Assembly: GCF_001426945.1 (NCBI RefSeq) | Contig: NZ_LMFS01000001.1 | Location: 2,221,079 to 2,285,078, forward strand | Source: Pseudolabrys sp. Root1462 | Lineage (GTDB): Bacteria > Pseudomonadota > Alphaproteobacteria > Rhizobiales > Xanthobacteraceae | Direction: 5' to 3' | DNA length: 64,000 bases | Shown here: positions 26,361 through 35,126 of the stretch, one piece after another | Position numbering within the stretch: position 1 is the first letter of the stretch | Layout of the letters: each line of letters starts with the position of its first letter | Position numbers and translations under genes: made by a program | The notes under the pieces: generated by a model | Told to the model about the DNA's origin: nothing | The model's input: the letters and a program-made list of their open reading frames with translations, nothing else | Databases searched by the model: none

Positions 26361-26840
26361 CTATGCCGCGCCGAGGCGCTTCTCGTAACGCCACACCTCG
26401 AGATCGAACGGGCCATCGGCAGTCTCGAGGCGGCTGACGAAGTTGCCGCTGCGGCGCCAACCGCATTTCTCGTAGAAACGCGCGGCGCGTCCATTGCCGA
26501 TCGCGCAGGCGAGCCAAGCTATCGCATGCCCCTGCGCGGCAAGACACGTCTCCGCATCAGCGATCAGCTCTTGCGCAACGCCCTGCCCGCGCGCTGCGGC
26601 CGCGACGTAGAACTGATAGAGCTCGTCGGCCTTCAGCAGATGGAAGCCGAGAGGCGAGCCAACCGGTCCGATCACCCGCAGGTCGGCCTGCGCGTCGCGG
26701 AGGCGCCCGGCGAAACTGCTCAGCGTACGCGCCCGCGTCAGTGCTTCGGGCACGATGGCGGCATGGGCATCCTGCCAGCCGTCATGCCAGAGGCGGGCCA
26801 GCGCATCGATTTCGCTGCCATCGGCCGCTCGGACGCTCAT
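26361..26840 (-). CDS. GNAT family N-acetyltransferase
   Basis: 159 aa. The acetyl-CoA motif A is LYQFYVAAAARGQGVAQELIADAE (RGQGVA as the Q/RxxGxG/A loop), and NGRAARFYEKCGW is the conserved motif B. Start 26840 gives the typical MSVRAAD N-terminus. Convergent with the TetR gene; follows the LOG gene after 25 bases in the same direction. Substrate unknown. Confidence 0.88.
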   Translation of the reverse strand: MSVRAADGSEIDALARLWHDGWQDAHAAIVPEALTRARTLSSFAGRLRDAQADLRVIGPVGSPLGFHLLKADELYQFYVAAAARGQGVAQELIADAETCLAAQGHAIAWLACAIGNGRAARFYEKCGWRRSGNFVSRLETADGPFDLEVWRYEKRLGAA

Positions 26841-26865
26841 GATCCCCCGCGCAAGCCTGTGCTCG

Positions 26866-27618
26866 CTATTTCGCCGCCGCCTGCGAGAACGTGCGATGCG
26901 CGCCGAGGTCCATGGCCGCAAGCTTGGTCCACACCTCGCCGGCGTCGTCGGCATAGTCAAAGACGCGGAGATCCGACGGGGCGATGGTGCCGGCCTCGAC
27001 AAGAGCCTCGAGGTTGACGGCCGATTTCCAGAACTGCCGGTCCACCATGATCGTCGCCACCGGCGGCGATTTTCCGGTGATACGCAGGTTCAGTATCTCG
27101 AACAGCTCGTCGAACGTGCCGAAACCGCCGGGGAACACCACGAGAGCGTTGGCGCGCATCGCAAGATGCATCTTGCGCACCGAGAAGTAATGGAAGCGGA
27201 AGGTCAGTTCCGGCGTGGTGTAGGGATTGGGCCGCTGCTCATGCGGCAATTCGATATTGAAGCCGACCGTCGGCGCGCCGGCGTCATAAGCGCCGCGATT
27301 GGCGGCTTCCATCAGTCCCGGGCCGCCGCCGGTGGCAATGACATTGTCGCGCATCAGTCCGGCCGGCCTCAGCGCGCCGCCCTGCTCCGAGGCAATGCGG
27401 CCGAAAGCGCGCGCCTGTTCGTACCAGAACGCCTGTCGACCCGGTCCGTTTTCGCGCACGCGCGCCGAACCGAAGACGACGACGGTCGAACGGATGTGCC
27501 ATTTGGCAAGCCCGGCCTCGGCAGTTTCGAATTCGTGGCGCAGCCGTTCACCGCGCAGGCCGTTGCCCGGCTTGAATTCGGCACAGAGCGCCTCGCCATC
27601 CGATTCCTTCTCCGGCAT
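26866..27618 (-). CDS. LOG family protein (TIGR00730-like)
   Basis: 250 aa Rossmann-like protein with the two LOG signatures: GGGPGLMEAANRGA and PGGFGTFDELFE. Family members hydrolyse nucleotide 5'-monophosphates at the N-glycosidic bond, releasing the base and, in plant-type members, cytokinins; the old label lysine decarboxylase is a misnomer. Start uncertain: ATG 27618 is used, with only a weak ribosome site; a GTG at 27633 is also possible. Follows the lipase gene closely. Confidence 0.88.
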   Translation of the reverse strand: MPEKESDGEALCAEFKPGNGLRGERLRHEFETAEAGLAKWHIRSTVVVFGSARVRENGPGRQAFWYEQARAFGRIASEQGGALRPAGLMRDNVIATGGGPGLMEAANRGAYDAGAPTVGFNIELPHEQRPNPYTTPELTFRFHYFSVRKMHLAMRANALVVFPGGFGTFDELFEILNLRITGKSPPVATIMVDRQFWKSAVNLEALVEAGTIAPSDLRVFDYADDAGEVWTKLAAMDLGAHRTFSQAAAK

Positions 27619-27634
27619 CGCGTTATCGGTCACG

Positions 27635-28840
27635 TCATTTGATCCCGTCGAACCATGTCTTCCAGTGTGGGACGGCCGTGGCATAGGTGCCGCGATGACT
27701 GGTCGGTCCGGTCGAAACCGCCTCGACATCCGGATTGCCGTTGCCGATCGCCTGCTGATAGGTCATCGCCAGCCGGCCCAGCCCCACGCTGATGGCCTCG
27801 TCAGCCTCACCGTAATAATTGCGCACGGGCGACTTGATGATCCAGCGATAGGCGGTCGTCTGCGCGACCAACTTGCCATAAGCCGACTGCGCAAAATACT
27901 GCGCATCGAAATAGTCCTTCTTGATGAGCTTGTGCAGGTCGGTCGGCACGTCGGCCGCGTTGAACGGCTCGCGCTCATAGGCCTTGCGCGCGGCCTCGTA
28001 ATACGGCTCGGCGATCAGCGAGCGCGCCAGCCCGGGCACGCCGTAATAATTCTCAAAGGCGAAGGACGACAGGATGAACAGCGAGTTCACCCAGTCAGCA
28101 TCGTTCTTGCGCGGGAAGCTGAGGAAGCCGTTGAGCGCGACGAAGATATCGACCGGCGCGCTGGCAGTCGCCGCGGCATCGACCTTGACGCCCGCGCTTT
28201 CCAGTTTCTCGAGGAAGGCCATGGTGACGAAACCGCCCTGCGACCAGCCGGCGATGAACAGCTTGCTGCTCGTGAGCTTCAGATCCGCCAGCACCGCCCG
28301 GCTCGCCATCAGCATGTCGTAAGTCGCCTGCTGATGGCTGGCCTTGACCATGTAGCCTTCCGGCTCCTTCGACGAACCCATGCCGAAATAGTCGGCGCCA
28401 ATGACGATGTAGCCCTGCCCGGCGAATTGCCCGAGCATCAGCTGCGTCTCCGGCGACTGATCGGGGAACGACGGCACTTGCGTCTTTTCGTACACGGTGC
28501 CGTGCTGATACGACACCATCGGAAACGATGTGCCGGCGATATCCGGCACGGCGATCAAGCCGGTCGCCACGATCGGCTTGTTGCCGCGCTCCGGCATGAC
28601 CGAATTGTACGTCACGCGATAAAGCTTCACGGCGTTCTTCGCCGCGCTGTACTTGACATCGACACCGAAGAATTTCGGCGTATCGCCGGTCAGTACCGTG
28701 TTGAGCTTGTCGGCGTCCCAGCGGCCGATGAGCTCGTACTGCACGCCGGAGGCCACCTGCACGGCGCCTGCGCCCTGCGCCGCGGCATGAGGCGCAACGG
28801 CACTCAACAAAACGAAGGCAGCCAGCGCCCGGGCGATCAT
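27635..28840 (-). CDS. Secreted lipase-like alpha/beta hydrolase
   Basis: 401 aa with a clear signal peptide (MIARALAAFVLLSAVAPHAAAQ). The nucleophile elbow is GWSQGG, after the motif SYQHGTVYEKTQVPS and DYFGMGSS. The fold and spacing resemble secretory lipase or cocaine-esterase-like proteins. ATG 28840 has GGAG 7 bases upstream. Expected to act in the periplasm or outside the cell on an ester. Substrate unknown. Confidence 0.85.
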   Translation of the reverse strand: MIARALAAFVLLSAVAPHAAAQGAGAVQVASGVQYELIGRWDADKLNTVLTGDTPKFFGVDVKYSAAKNAVKLYRVTYNSVMPERGNKPIVATGLIAVPDIAGTSFPMVSYQHGTVYEKTQVPSFPDQSPETQLMLGQFAGQGYIVIGADYFGMGSSKEPEGYMVKASHQQATYDMLMASRAVLADLKLTSSKLFIAGWSQGGFVTMAFLEKLESAGVKVDAAATASAPVDIFVALNGFLSFPRKNDADWVNSLFILSSFAFENYYGVPGLARSLIAEPYYEAARKAYEREPFNAADVPTDLHKLIKKDYFDAQYFAQSAYGKLVAQTTAYRWIIKSPVRNYYGEADEAISVGLGRLAMTYQQAIGNGNPDVEAVSTGPTSHRGTYATAVPHWKTWFDGIK

Positions 28841-28938
28841 TCGCGTTCTCCGAAGAATAAAGTGTGGCCTCAAGCTGCACGCGCACAGCTTAAATTTCGC
28901 TGAACTACGACAAAATACCGGCGTACCGCGCCGATACC

Positions 28939-29610
28939 TCAACCGACGCTGAGCGCCAGGATCCGGCTCAACTCGCGCTGCGGCCGCTTGGTTTCCTGCG
29001 CCCAACTGTTGAACGCTTCCTGCACCGCGTGCAATGCCGCCTTCGAGGTCGCCGGCCTGTCGATGACGCCGTCGCGGATCAGGGCCTTGGTCACGTCGGC
29101 CGAGAGGATGAAGGCATCCCAGCCGTTGAAGCGCAGGAAGTACATCGCGGTGGCACCGCCGAGCCTGGAGCCATATTTCTTCAGGTACTCCATGAGGCCG
29201 ATCTGATCCGACGCCGGCCAGCTCTTGAGAAACGCTGCGAACGAGCCGTGCTCGGCGGCGATGTCGCGGACGAAGCGGGCATTGGCGATCGTCGCCTTGA
29301 TTTTCGGTCCATTGCGCACGATGCCGGTGTCCTTCATCAGCCGCGCGATATCCCTGGCGCCATAGGACGCGACCTTGTCCGGATCGAATTGGTCGAAGGC
29401 CGTCTCGAAGCCCGGCCACTTCTGCTCGACCACGTCCCACGAAAAGCCCGACGAGAAGATCGCCTTGGCCATGCCGGCGAGAAAGCGGTCATCGCCCTGC
29501 TTGAGGCTTGCATGCGCGCGCCGCAGCTCGGCGAGCTTGGCTTTGACGCCATCGACGCCGTGATGCTTTTCCGCTTTGGCCAGGATCGTGGCGAATTTGA
29601 CGTTCGGCAT
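28939..29610 (-). CDS. DNA-3-methyladenine glycosylase I-like protein
   Basis: 223 aa HhH-GPD type protein. The core IFSSGFSWDVVEQKWPGFETAF ... DIARLMKDTGIVRNGPKIKATIANA matches the TagI family, which excises 3-methyladenine from DNA. It lacks the N-terminal Cys zinc ligand and the CxWxG start of E. coli Tag, so it belongs to a variant subgroup. Start 29610 gives MPNVKFATIL. Activity is inferred. Confidence 0.82.
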   Translation of the reverse strand: MPNVKFATILAKAEKHHGVDGVKAKLAELRRAHASLKQGDDRFLAGMAKAIFSSGFSWDVVEQKWPGFETAFDQFDPDKVASYGARDIARLMKDTGIVRNGPKIKATIANARFVRDIAAEHGSFAAFLKSWPASDQIGLMEYLKKYGSRLGGATAMYFLRFNGWDAFILSADVTKALIRDGVIDRPATSKAALHAVQEAFNSWAQETKRPQRELSRILALSVG

Positions 29611-29688
29611 GATGGTCCGCGCAGTATGCCGAAATGCCGTTGCCCGAACAACCGAGGACAACGGCACCGCCGGCGCGGGCCTGCCCGG

Positions 29689-30891
29689 CTAGTGGCGCCG
29701 CCCGGTCATGAAATAAGCCAGAGCCAGCAACGGCAACGCGGCGCCGATCCAGACCACGCCCGGCCAGCCCGCGCCGGCGTAAGCCCAGACGCCAATCGCC
29801 GAACCAACGGCGCCGCCCATGAAGAACGTCGCCATGTACAGGCCATTGATGCGCGAGCGCAGGTCCGGGCTGAGCAAAAAGATGGCGCGCTGGCCAAAGA
29901 CCAGATTGGCCATCACGGCGGCATCGATCAGAATGGCCGCCGCCACCAGGATGGCGCGCGCCGAGGTTGAGCCGTGCTGGGCCAGGAGTGTGACCAGCAC
30001 TGCACCCGATGTCGTCAGCATCGCGAGAACGGTGCCTGCTCGGCTCCAGCCGCGATCGGCGACCCTCCCCGCAATCGGCGCCGCAACCGCTCCGGCAACG
30101 CCGGCCAATGCAAAGAGCGCCACCCCGTTGTGCGTCAGGTGGAAAGCCGGCCCCAGCAACAGCAGCGGCGCCGTGGTCCAGAACAGGCTGAAGACAGCGA
30201 ACATGGCGGCTTGATACAGCGCGCGCCGGCGCAACAACGGCTCCGTCACCATGAGTCCCAGCATCGAGCGCAACAGTTCGCCATAACCCGGCCGAGTCTG
30301 CGGACGGCGCGGCGGCAACGCCCGCGCCAGGACCAGGGCCAGAACGATCATCACACCGGCCGACAGCACAAACACCGCGTGCCACGACAGTAACTCGGTG
30401 ACAAAGGATGCGATGGGCCGCGCCAGCATGATGCCCAGCGTCAGTCCGCTCATGACATTGCCGACCACCTGCCCGCGCATCTCCGGCGGCGCCAGATGCG
30501 ACGCATAAGGCACGAGGATTTGCACGGCGATCGAGCCGACACCGACAAAGAATGCAGCCGTCAGGAATAGCATCGCGGACGGCGCCACGGCGGCGGCTAA
30601 CAGACTGACGATGGCCAGGCCCATCGAGGCCAGTATCAGCAGGCGGTTCTCGACCCGGTCGGCCAACGGCACCACCAGCAACAGTCCGAGCCCGTAGCCG
30701 ACCTGCGTCACCGTCACGATCAAGCCGGCAGCCTTCGGCGTCATGCCGAGCGTCTGGCTGATCGGCTCGACCAGCGGCTGCGCGTAATAGACATTGGCGG
30801 CGATCGCGCCGCAGGCGGTCGCCAGCAGCAATGTCAGCATTGCCGAGATGGCGGGTTTGTCGGCAGGAAAGCAATCGGCAGTCGTCGTCAT
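29689..30891 (-). CDS. MFS efflux transporter (DHA1 type)
   Basis: 400 aa with twelve hydrophobic segments. Motif A is present as VPLADRVENRLL in loop 2-3, and motif-C-like SGLTLGIMLARPIASF occurs in TM5. It resembles the YgaY-like sugar or drug efflux group. It lies 48 bases downstream of a TetR gene, with an operator dyad just before its start, so it is most likely induced by its own substrate. Substrate unknown. Confidence 0.9.
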   Translation of the reverse strand: MTTTADCFPADKPAISAMLTLLLATACGAIAANVYYAQPLVEPISQTLGMTPKAAGLIVTVTQVGYGLGLLLVVPLADRVENRLLILASMGLAIVSLLAAAVAPSAMLFLTAAFFVGVGSIAVQILVPYASHLAPPEMRGQVVGNVMSGLTLGIMLARPIASFVTELLSWHAVFVLSAGVMIVLALVLARALPPRRPQTRPGYGELLRSMLGLMVTEPLLRRRALYQAAMFAVFSLFWTTAPLLLLGPAFHLTHNGVALFALAGVAGAVAAPIAGRVADRGWSRAGTVLAMLTTSGAVLVTLLAQHGSTSARAILVAAAILIDAAVMANLVFGQRAIFLLSPDLRSRINGLYMATFFMGGAVGSAIGVWAYAGAGWPGVVWIGAALPLLALAYFMTGRRH

Positions 30892-30906
30892 GGCACGTCC
30901 TTATAG

Positions 30907-30922
30907 GGAAACGATTGTTTCC
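30907..30922. promoter_or_regulatory. TetR operator in front of the MFS gene
   Basis: GGAAAC-GATT-GTTTCC, perfect 6-bp arms with a 4-base spacer, 15 bases upstream of the MFS start codon and inside the 48-base gap after the TetR gene. The same arms occur in front of the TetR gene at 31570-31585. Confidence 0.7.
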
Positions 30923-30939
30923 TTTTTAGTGAAATTTTT

Positions 30940-31557
30940 TTAGTCGATCATCTTCAGCGCGGTGGCGATGACGGTCTCGACCCCGGTCCTGCTCGGCCGC
31001 ACCTTGCGAACCAGCCGCAAGCCTTGCAGCAGGCAGAACATTGCGTGACCGACGGCGGCAGCATCGACCTGTGCGGAGATCGAGCCGTCATCCTGACCTT
31101 CGCGGATCAAACCGACGAGACGCATCTCGTTGCCCTTGAATGCCTGAGCCACGCGCTCGGCGACATCGGCGTCAACGGTCGCCACTTCGCTGGCGCTGCT
31201 AACGACGAGGCAGCCGCGCCGGCCTTCCTCGCCAAGCGACGACTCGGCGTAGAATCTGAGCACCTGACGCAAGCGGTCCCTGGCGGTCCCGGTTTCCGCC
31301 AGCGACTTTCTCAGCCTGTCTTCCCTGACCTCGCGATAGCGATCGAACGCGGCGAGGAAAACGGCCTTCTTGTCCTTGAAAGCCTTGTAGATGCTGCCTT
31401 CGGCCAAACCCATCGCCTCGGCCAGTTCACCGATCGAGGTGGCGTTGAAGCCGCGCTCGGAAAAGATCCGAACCGCGCCATCGAGCGCAACGTCCATATC
31501 AAAAGCGCGCGGCCGGCCGGGGCCGCGCTGAACGGGTGAAGCGAGCGTCTTCGTCAT
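30940..31557 (-). CDS. TetR/AcrR family regulator of the MFS gene
   Basis: 205 aa. A basic N-terminus is followed by the HTH DGAVRIFSERGFNATSIGELAEAMGLAEGSIYKAFKDKKAVFLAAFDRY. The C-terminal domain contains GCLVVSSASEVA, as in the group regulating efflux pumps. Both this gene and the MFS gene carry the same GGAAAC-N4-GTTTCC dyad, which points to autoregulation and control of the pump. Confidence 0.93.
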   Translation of the reverse strand: MTKTLASPVQRGPGRPRAFDMDVALDGAVRIFSERGFNATSIGELAEAMGLAEGSIYKAFKDKKAVFLAAFDRYREVREDRLRKSLAETGTARDRLRQVLRFYAESSLGEEGRRGCLVVSSASEVATVDADVAERVAQAFKGNEMRLVGLIREGQDDGSISAQVDAAAVGHAMFCLLQGLRLVRKVRPSRTGVETVIATALKMID

Positions 31558-31566
31558 CGCCCTATT

Positions 31567-31588
31567 ATAGGAAACATTCGTTTCCTAT
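31567..31588. promoter_or_regulatory. TetR operator in front of the TetR gene
   Basis: ATAGGAAAC-ATTC-GTTTCCTAT, a perfect dyad with 9-bp arms, 9 bases upstream of the TetR start codon. The inner arms match the site at 30907-30922 exactly. Confidence 0.75.
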
Positions 31589-31628
31589 TCAAGCCCTCCC
31601 CCGCACGCGCATAGACGAATCGATCCTC

Positions 31629-32051
31629 TCAGACACCGAACCGGACATGGCCGTTCTCGTCGATCGGCCAGGCGGGATTCCAGGCGATTTCCCAGGCATG
31701 GGCGTCGGGATCGGCGACATAGCCGCGAAAGCCGCCATGCGCCGGCGCGTCCGCCGGGCGCAGGATATGCCCGCCCGCCGCGGCGAGCCTGTCGATCGTC
31801 GGCTGCACGTCGTCCTTGTGGCGGACATTGTGCGCCAGCGCAAAAGCACCCGGCCGCGACCAGCCGCTCCGCATCATATCGCTCTCCAGCGCCGCCGCCT
31901 GCCACGTGCTGAGCACGAAGCCGTTCATCTGATAAAAAATGACTTCGGCATTTTCAAACACCGGCACCCAGCCAAACCCTTCGGTATAGAAGCGTCGCGA
32001 CCGGCCGAGATCGGCAATTCCCAATGTCACCACGGCAATCTGCTGCTGCAT
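31629..32051 (-). CDS. VOC family protein (glyoxalase/bleomycin-resistance fold)
   Basis: 140 aa with paired beta-alpha-beta modules: IAVVTLGIADLGRSRRFYTEGFGWVP at the start and YVADPDAHAWEIAWNP near the end, the latter containing the Glu often used as metal ligand. Typical of small VOC proteins of unknown substrate. It faces away from the TetR gene with 71 bases between them. Confidence 0.87.
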   Translation of the reverse strand: MQQQIAVVTLGIADLGRSRRFYTEGFGWVPVFENAEVIFYQMNGFVLSTWQAAALESDMMRSGWSRPGAFALAHNVRHKDDVQPTIDRLAAAGGHILRPADAPAHGGFRGYVADPDAHAWEIAWNPAWPIDENGHVRFGV

Positions 32052-32081
32052 CCTGAAACCTCTTCGCAGTGATCTACGCGC

Positions 32082-32477
32082 TCAATCGGATCGGCTCGAG
32101 CCGCTGTTCGGTACTATCAATGCTTCAATGGTCGCCGGCATGAACAAGCCCGCCGCCGCAAGGCCAGCGTGCGGAGCGCGAGTACAAATAAGGGCGGGAG
32201 TTGAAGACGTGGCTGCCGTGGCCTGAAGCATCCGAAATCGCGGGTCGTATCGTCGGCTGGCGCGCTCGGCAACCGCTTCGATGTCGGCGACGTCGGCATT
32301 GACGAACTGATTCCCGTGTCGCCTGGCGTCGTCGATGATAGATACATACGGCGTGAGTATTTCGTCACGATAGTACCAATGCTTGGCCAGGCTTCTATCA
32401 GCCATGACGGTGGCTTCCTCGACACCGGCGCAGAGACCGACCCCGTCGAGCCCACATCCCGTAATTTTAACCGACAT
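32082..32477 (-). CDS. Hypothetical protein, uncertain
   Basis: 131 aa reading from ATG 32477. The middle (DRSLAKHWYYRDEILTPYVSIIDDARRHGNQFVNADVADIEAVAERASRRY) has credible protein composition, but the ends are low quality and no family is recognised. It may be a degraded gene. It sits in a 703-base stretch (32052-32754) with no other convincing gene. Confidence 0.25.
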   Translation of the reverse strand: MSVKITGCGLDGVGLCAGVEEATVMADRSLAKHWYYRDEILTPYVSIIDDARRHGNQFVNADVADIEAVAERASRRYDPRFRMLQATAATSSTPALICTRAPHAGLAAAGLFMPATIEALIVPNSGSSRSD

Positions 32478-32754
32478 GCGACGAATCGGTTTCCCCGGCG
32501 CGGCCTGTGATTTGCGGTCTCGCGCGGCGCAACACGAGAAGACATCCCTGCCCTGCGCCGTGGGCCGGCGGCGGCCCTGATATGAAGCCGCCCAATTCCT
32601 CTCGCGAGAGGCCGGGCCTTGGCCGACAAGGCAAGCCACCCCGGCTTGCGTGCGCGTGACGCCGGCTTATCTGTGACAGACCGCGACCGGCGCCTGATCG
32701 TTCATCCCGCACGACCGCATAGGCGCGAATCCATCGACGACAGGAGAAATGGGA

Positions 32755-33633
32755 ATGACTGCGACGACCGATTACACGCCGCCAAAGGTTTGGACTTGGA
32801 ATAAGCCCTCGGGCGGCCAATTCGCCAGCATCAATCGTCCTGTCTCTGGGCCCACTCATGAAAAGGAATTGCCGGTGGGCAAGCATCCGCTGCAACTTTA
32901 TTCTCTCGCGACGCCGAACGGCCAGAAGGTCACGATCATGCTCGAGGAGCTTCTTGCCCTCGGACACAAGAGCGCGGAATACGACGCCTGGCTGATCAAG
33001 ATCGGCGACGGCGAGCAGTTCGGCTCCGGCTTTGTCGCGGTCAACCCGAACTCCAAGATCCCGGCGCTGTTGGACCGCAGCGGTCCAAAGCCTATCCGTG
33101 TTTTCGAGTCCGGCGCCATCCTCACTTATCTCGCCGAAAAATTCGGCGCCTTGCTGCCGAAGGACCCGGCGGCGCGCGCGGAATGCTTCTCCTGGCTGTT
33201 CTGGCAGATGGGCTCGGCGCCCTATCTCGGCGGCGGCTTCGGCCACTTCTACGCTTATGCGCCGACCAAGATGGAATATCCGATCGACCGCTTTGCGATG
33301 GAAGTGAAGCGCCAGCTCGACGTGCTCGACAAGCGCCTAGCCGAGAGCGAGTACATCGCCGGCCCCGACTACACCATCGCCGACATCGCCATTCTGCCTT
33401 GGTACGGCGGCCTGGTGAAGGGCTGGCTCTACGGCGACTCCGCCACCTTCCTGAGCGCGCACGAGTACAAGCACGTCAACCGCTGGGCCGATCAATTGCT
33501 GGCGCGGCCGGCGGTGAAGCGCGGCCGCATCGTCAATCGCGTGTCCGGCGATCCGAAGAGCCAGTTGCACGAGCGTCATGACGGTGGCGACTTCGAGTCC
33601 AGGACGCAGGACAAGCTGGCGAAGGCGACCTAG
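32755..33633 (+). CDS. yghU: Glutathione-dependent disulfide-bond oxidoreductase, YghU-like
   Basis: 292 aa. It matches the YghU/nu-class GST layout: N-terminal extension YTPPKVWTWNKPSGGQFASINRPVSGPTHEKELPVGKHPLQLYSLATPNGQKV, the AVNPNSKIPAL cis-Pro loop, FESGAILTYLAEKFG, and a helical C-terminal domain. These enzymes reduce disulfides with glutathione and lack a catalytic Cys. ATG 32755 is preferred because GGAG (32743-32746) is 8 bases upstream; the ATG at 32749 is too close. Monocistronic. Confidence 0.93.
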   Translation: MTATTDYTPPKVWTWNKPSGGQFASINRPVSGPTHEKELPVGKHPLQLYSLATPNGQKVTIMLEELLALGHKSAEYDAWLIKIGDGEQFGSGFVAVNPNSKIPALLDRSGPKPIRVFESGAILTYLAEKFGALLPKDPAARAECFSWLFWQMGSAPYLGGGFGHFYAYAPTKMEYPIDRFAMEVKRQLDVLDKRLAESEYIAGPDYTIADIAILPWYGGLVKGWLYGDSATFLSAHEYKHVNRWADQLLARPAVKRGRIVNRVSGDPKSQLHERHDGGDFESRTQDKLAKAT

Positions 33634-33642
33634 GCCCAGGCA

Positions 33643-34425
33643 CTAGCCGCCGGTGTCGTCGGCGGCTTTTCTGGCTTTCTCGGCGGCGTCCTGAGCGTCA
33701 CGGACGGCAACCGCGGCCTCGGCGCGGCCGGCGGCTTCGTGGCTTCTCGCCATATCGGCAAAGCTTACCACTATCCGCGCGGAGGCCTTCGCCTCGGCGC
33801 GGCACTTGAACGCCGCGGGCCAATCGCCTTTGGCCTCGGCCTCGCGCGCGCAACGCGCGAGATCTTCCGTGCTGATGGCGATCTGGTTGGCGGACGCCGC
33901 CAGCGACATGGTGAGTTGTGCCTCATTGAGGCTGGCGATGGTGGTGGTGCCCCGATCGTCCATCACCGTTGTGTCCCAATCCAACGGCGCAATCAGGGCT
34001 CCGCAATGAAACTGTATGTAATTTCCCAACGCGGTCGCCGATTGATCCATCGTCTCGGTGCTCGATTTCGGTGTCCGGGCGGCCTTTCCCAGTTCGACGC
34101 CGTAAGCGACGCCCAACTTGTGCCCAACCTCGAGACCGTCTCCCCACCCCAGACGTTCGTCGCCCGGCCTGAGCACCTCCGGGGTTGGGATCGACAACAG
34201 GATGAGAGTTTTGTTCTCGACAGGACTGGTCGCCGAACCGTTGTAACCATCGACCACGCCGCGCAGCCAACCGGGATAGGCGCCCTGGCAGGCGCCGCGA
34301 TGAAACGCCGGACTATCGCGATCGGCGAGCGCTGCTCCAGCGCTCCAAGCGAACGCGCCGAGCGCGATGATGACCGGGCTCAATCGTCGAATGGCGCTTG
34401 GCGCCTGCCCCGTCCGATGCGTCAT
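33643..34425 (-). CDS. Hypothetical secreted protein
   Basis: 260 aa with an N-terminal hydrophobic signal (RLSPVIIALGAFAWSAGAALA) and the mature start DRDSPAFHRGACQGAYPGWLRGVVDGYNG. The C-terminal 80 residues are Ala/Glu/Lys-rich and helical (AEAKGDWPAAFKCRAEAKAS ... DAQDAAEKARKAADD). Cysteines in ARCAREAE and FKCRAEA could pair. Start 34425 has AAGGTGG upstream. No family is recognised. Confidence 0.65.
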   Translation of the reverse strand: MTHRTGQAPSAIRRLSPVIIALGAFAWSAGAALADRDSPAFHRGACQGAYPGWLRGVVDGYNGSATSPVENKTLILLSIPTPEVLRPGDERLGWGDGLEVGHKLGVAYGVELGKAARTPKSSTETMDQSATALGNYIQFHCGALIAPLDWDTTVMDDRGTTTIASLNEAQLTMSLAASANQIAISTEDLARCAREAEAKGDWPAAFKCRAEAKASARIVVSFADMARSHEAAGRAEAAVAVRDAQDAAEKARKAADDTGG

Positions 34426-34536
34426 GCTGGCCACCTTTGATCGTGCTCCGTCTCCTCGCGGAGCCGCCATCATGAGGGCTAGCCGTCGCCACCAGCATTG
34501 ATCTGCATCAGCCTGAATCGGATACCGGTAACGGTC

Positions 34537-35043
34537 TCAAGCGGTTTGCGCTTCCGGCGAAATCCGGCGGAGCAGCAGCAGCCGCAACGCGGCGACGTGC
34601 GTGATCATCAGGATCGGCACATACAGGATCGGTATCCAGTACGCCGCGCCGAGGGCGCCGGCCGCGCCCGGCAGGTCGAGCCGGACACCGTGGACATAAT
34701 TGAGGATGAGGTCAGCCGCACCGACGACGTTGAAGGCGACGACGAACATCATGAACAGCGGCCGAACGCGGACACTGAACAGCGCCAGCATCGCCAGCAG
34801 TCCGGCCGCGAGATCGCCGTAGGCGGCGGACGCGGCAAAGCCCGGCGGCAGGCCTGGCCCGACCACGCCGGGGACCAGAAAGACCAGACCGAAAAAGCGG
34901 AAGCTGTGCAGCGTCGCGATGAGCCGGTGCGCCGCGACCGGATCCATCGCCCGCAGCCGCGGCCAGAGATAGGTGACGAACAGCAGGAGCCACGGCAAAT
35001 AGCCGAGGGCGAGCTGGATCTGGAAGATGATGGCGGCCGGCAT
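34537..35043 (-). CDS. Hypothetical membrane protein (four helices)
   Basis: 168 aa with about four hydrophobic segments (residues 5-28, 48-68, 78-105, 125-155). It has the general look of small DoxX/DUF-type membrane proteins but no signature that I can name. Divergent from a LysR gene with 83 bases between, so it is a likely target of that regulator. Confidence 0.7.
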   Translation of the reverse strand: MPAAIIFQIQLALGYLPWLLLFVTYLWPRLRAMDPVAAHRLIATLHSFRFFGLVFLVPGVVGPGLPPGFAASAAYGDLAAGLLAMLALFSVRVRPLFMMFVVAFNVVGAADLILNYVHGVRLDLPGAAGALGAAYWIPILYVPILMITHVAALRLLLLRRISPEAQTA

Positions 35044-35126
35044 GCGCGTCCTCCCGTTCAGGCGGCGACGCGGGCGATGTACGGCACCTTCCCCGGCGGC
35101 ACTATCCGCGATAATCTGCGCGATCC

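Noticed and set aside
26866..27618. Annotation as lysine decarboxylase
   Set aside because: The PGGxGTxxE and GGGxGLM motifs belong to the LOG family; the decarboxylase label is historical.
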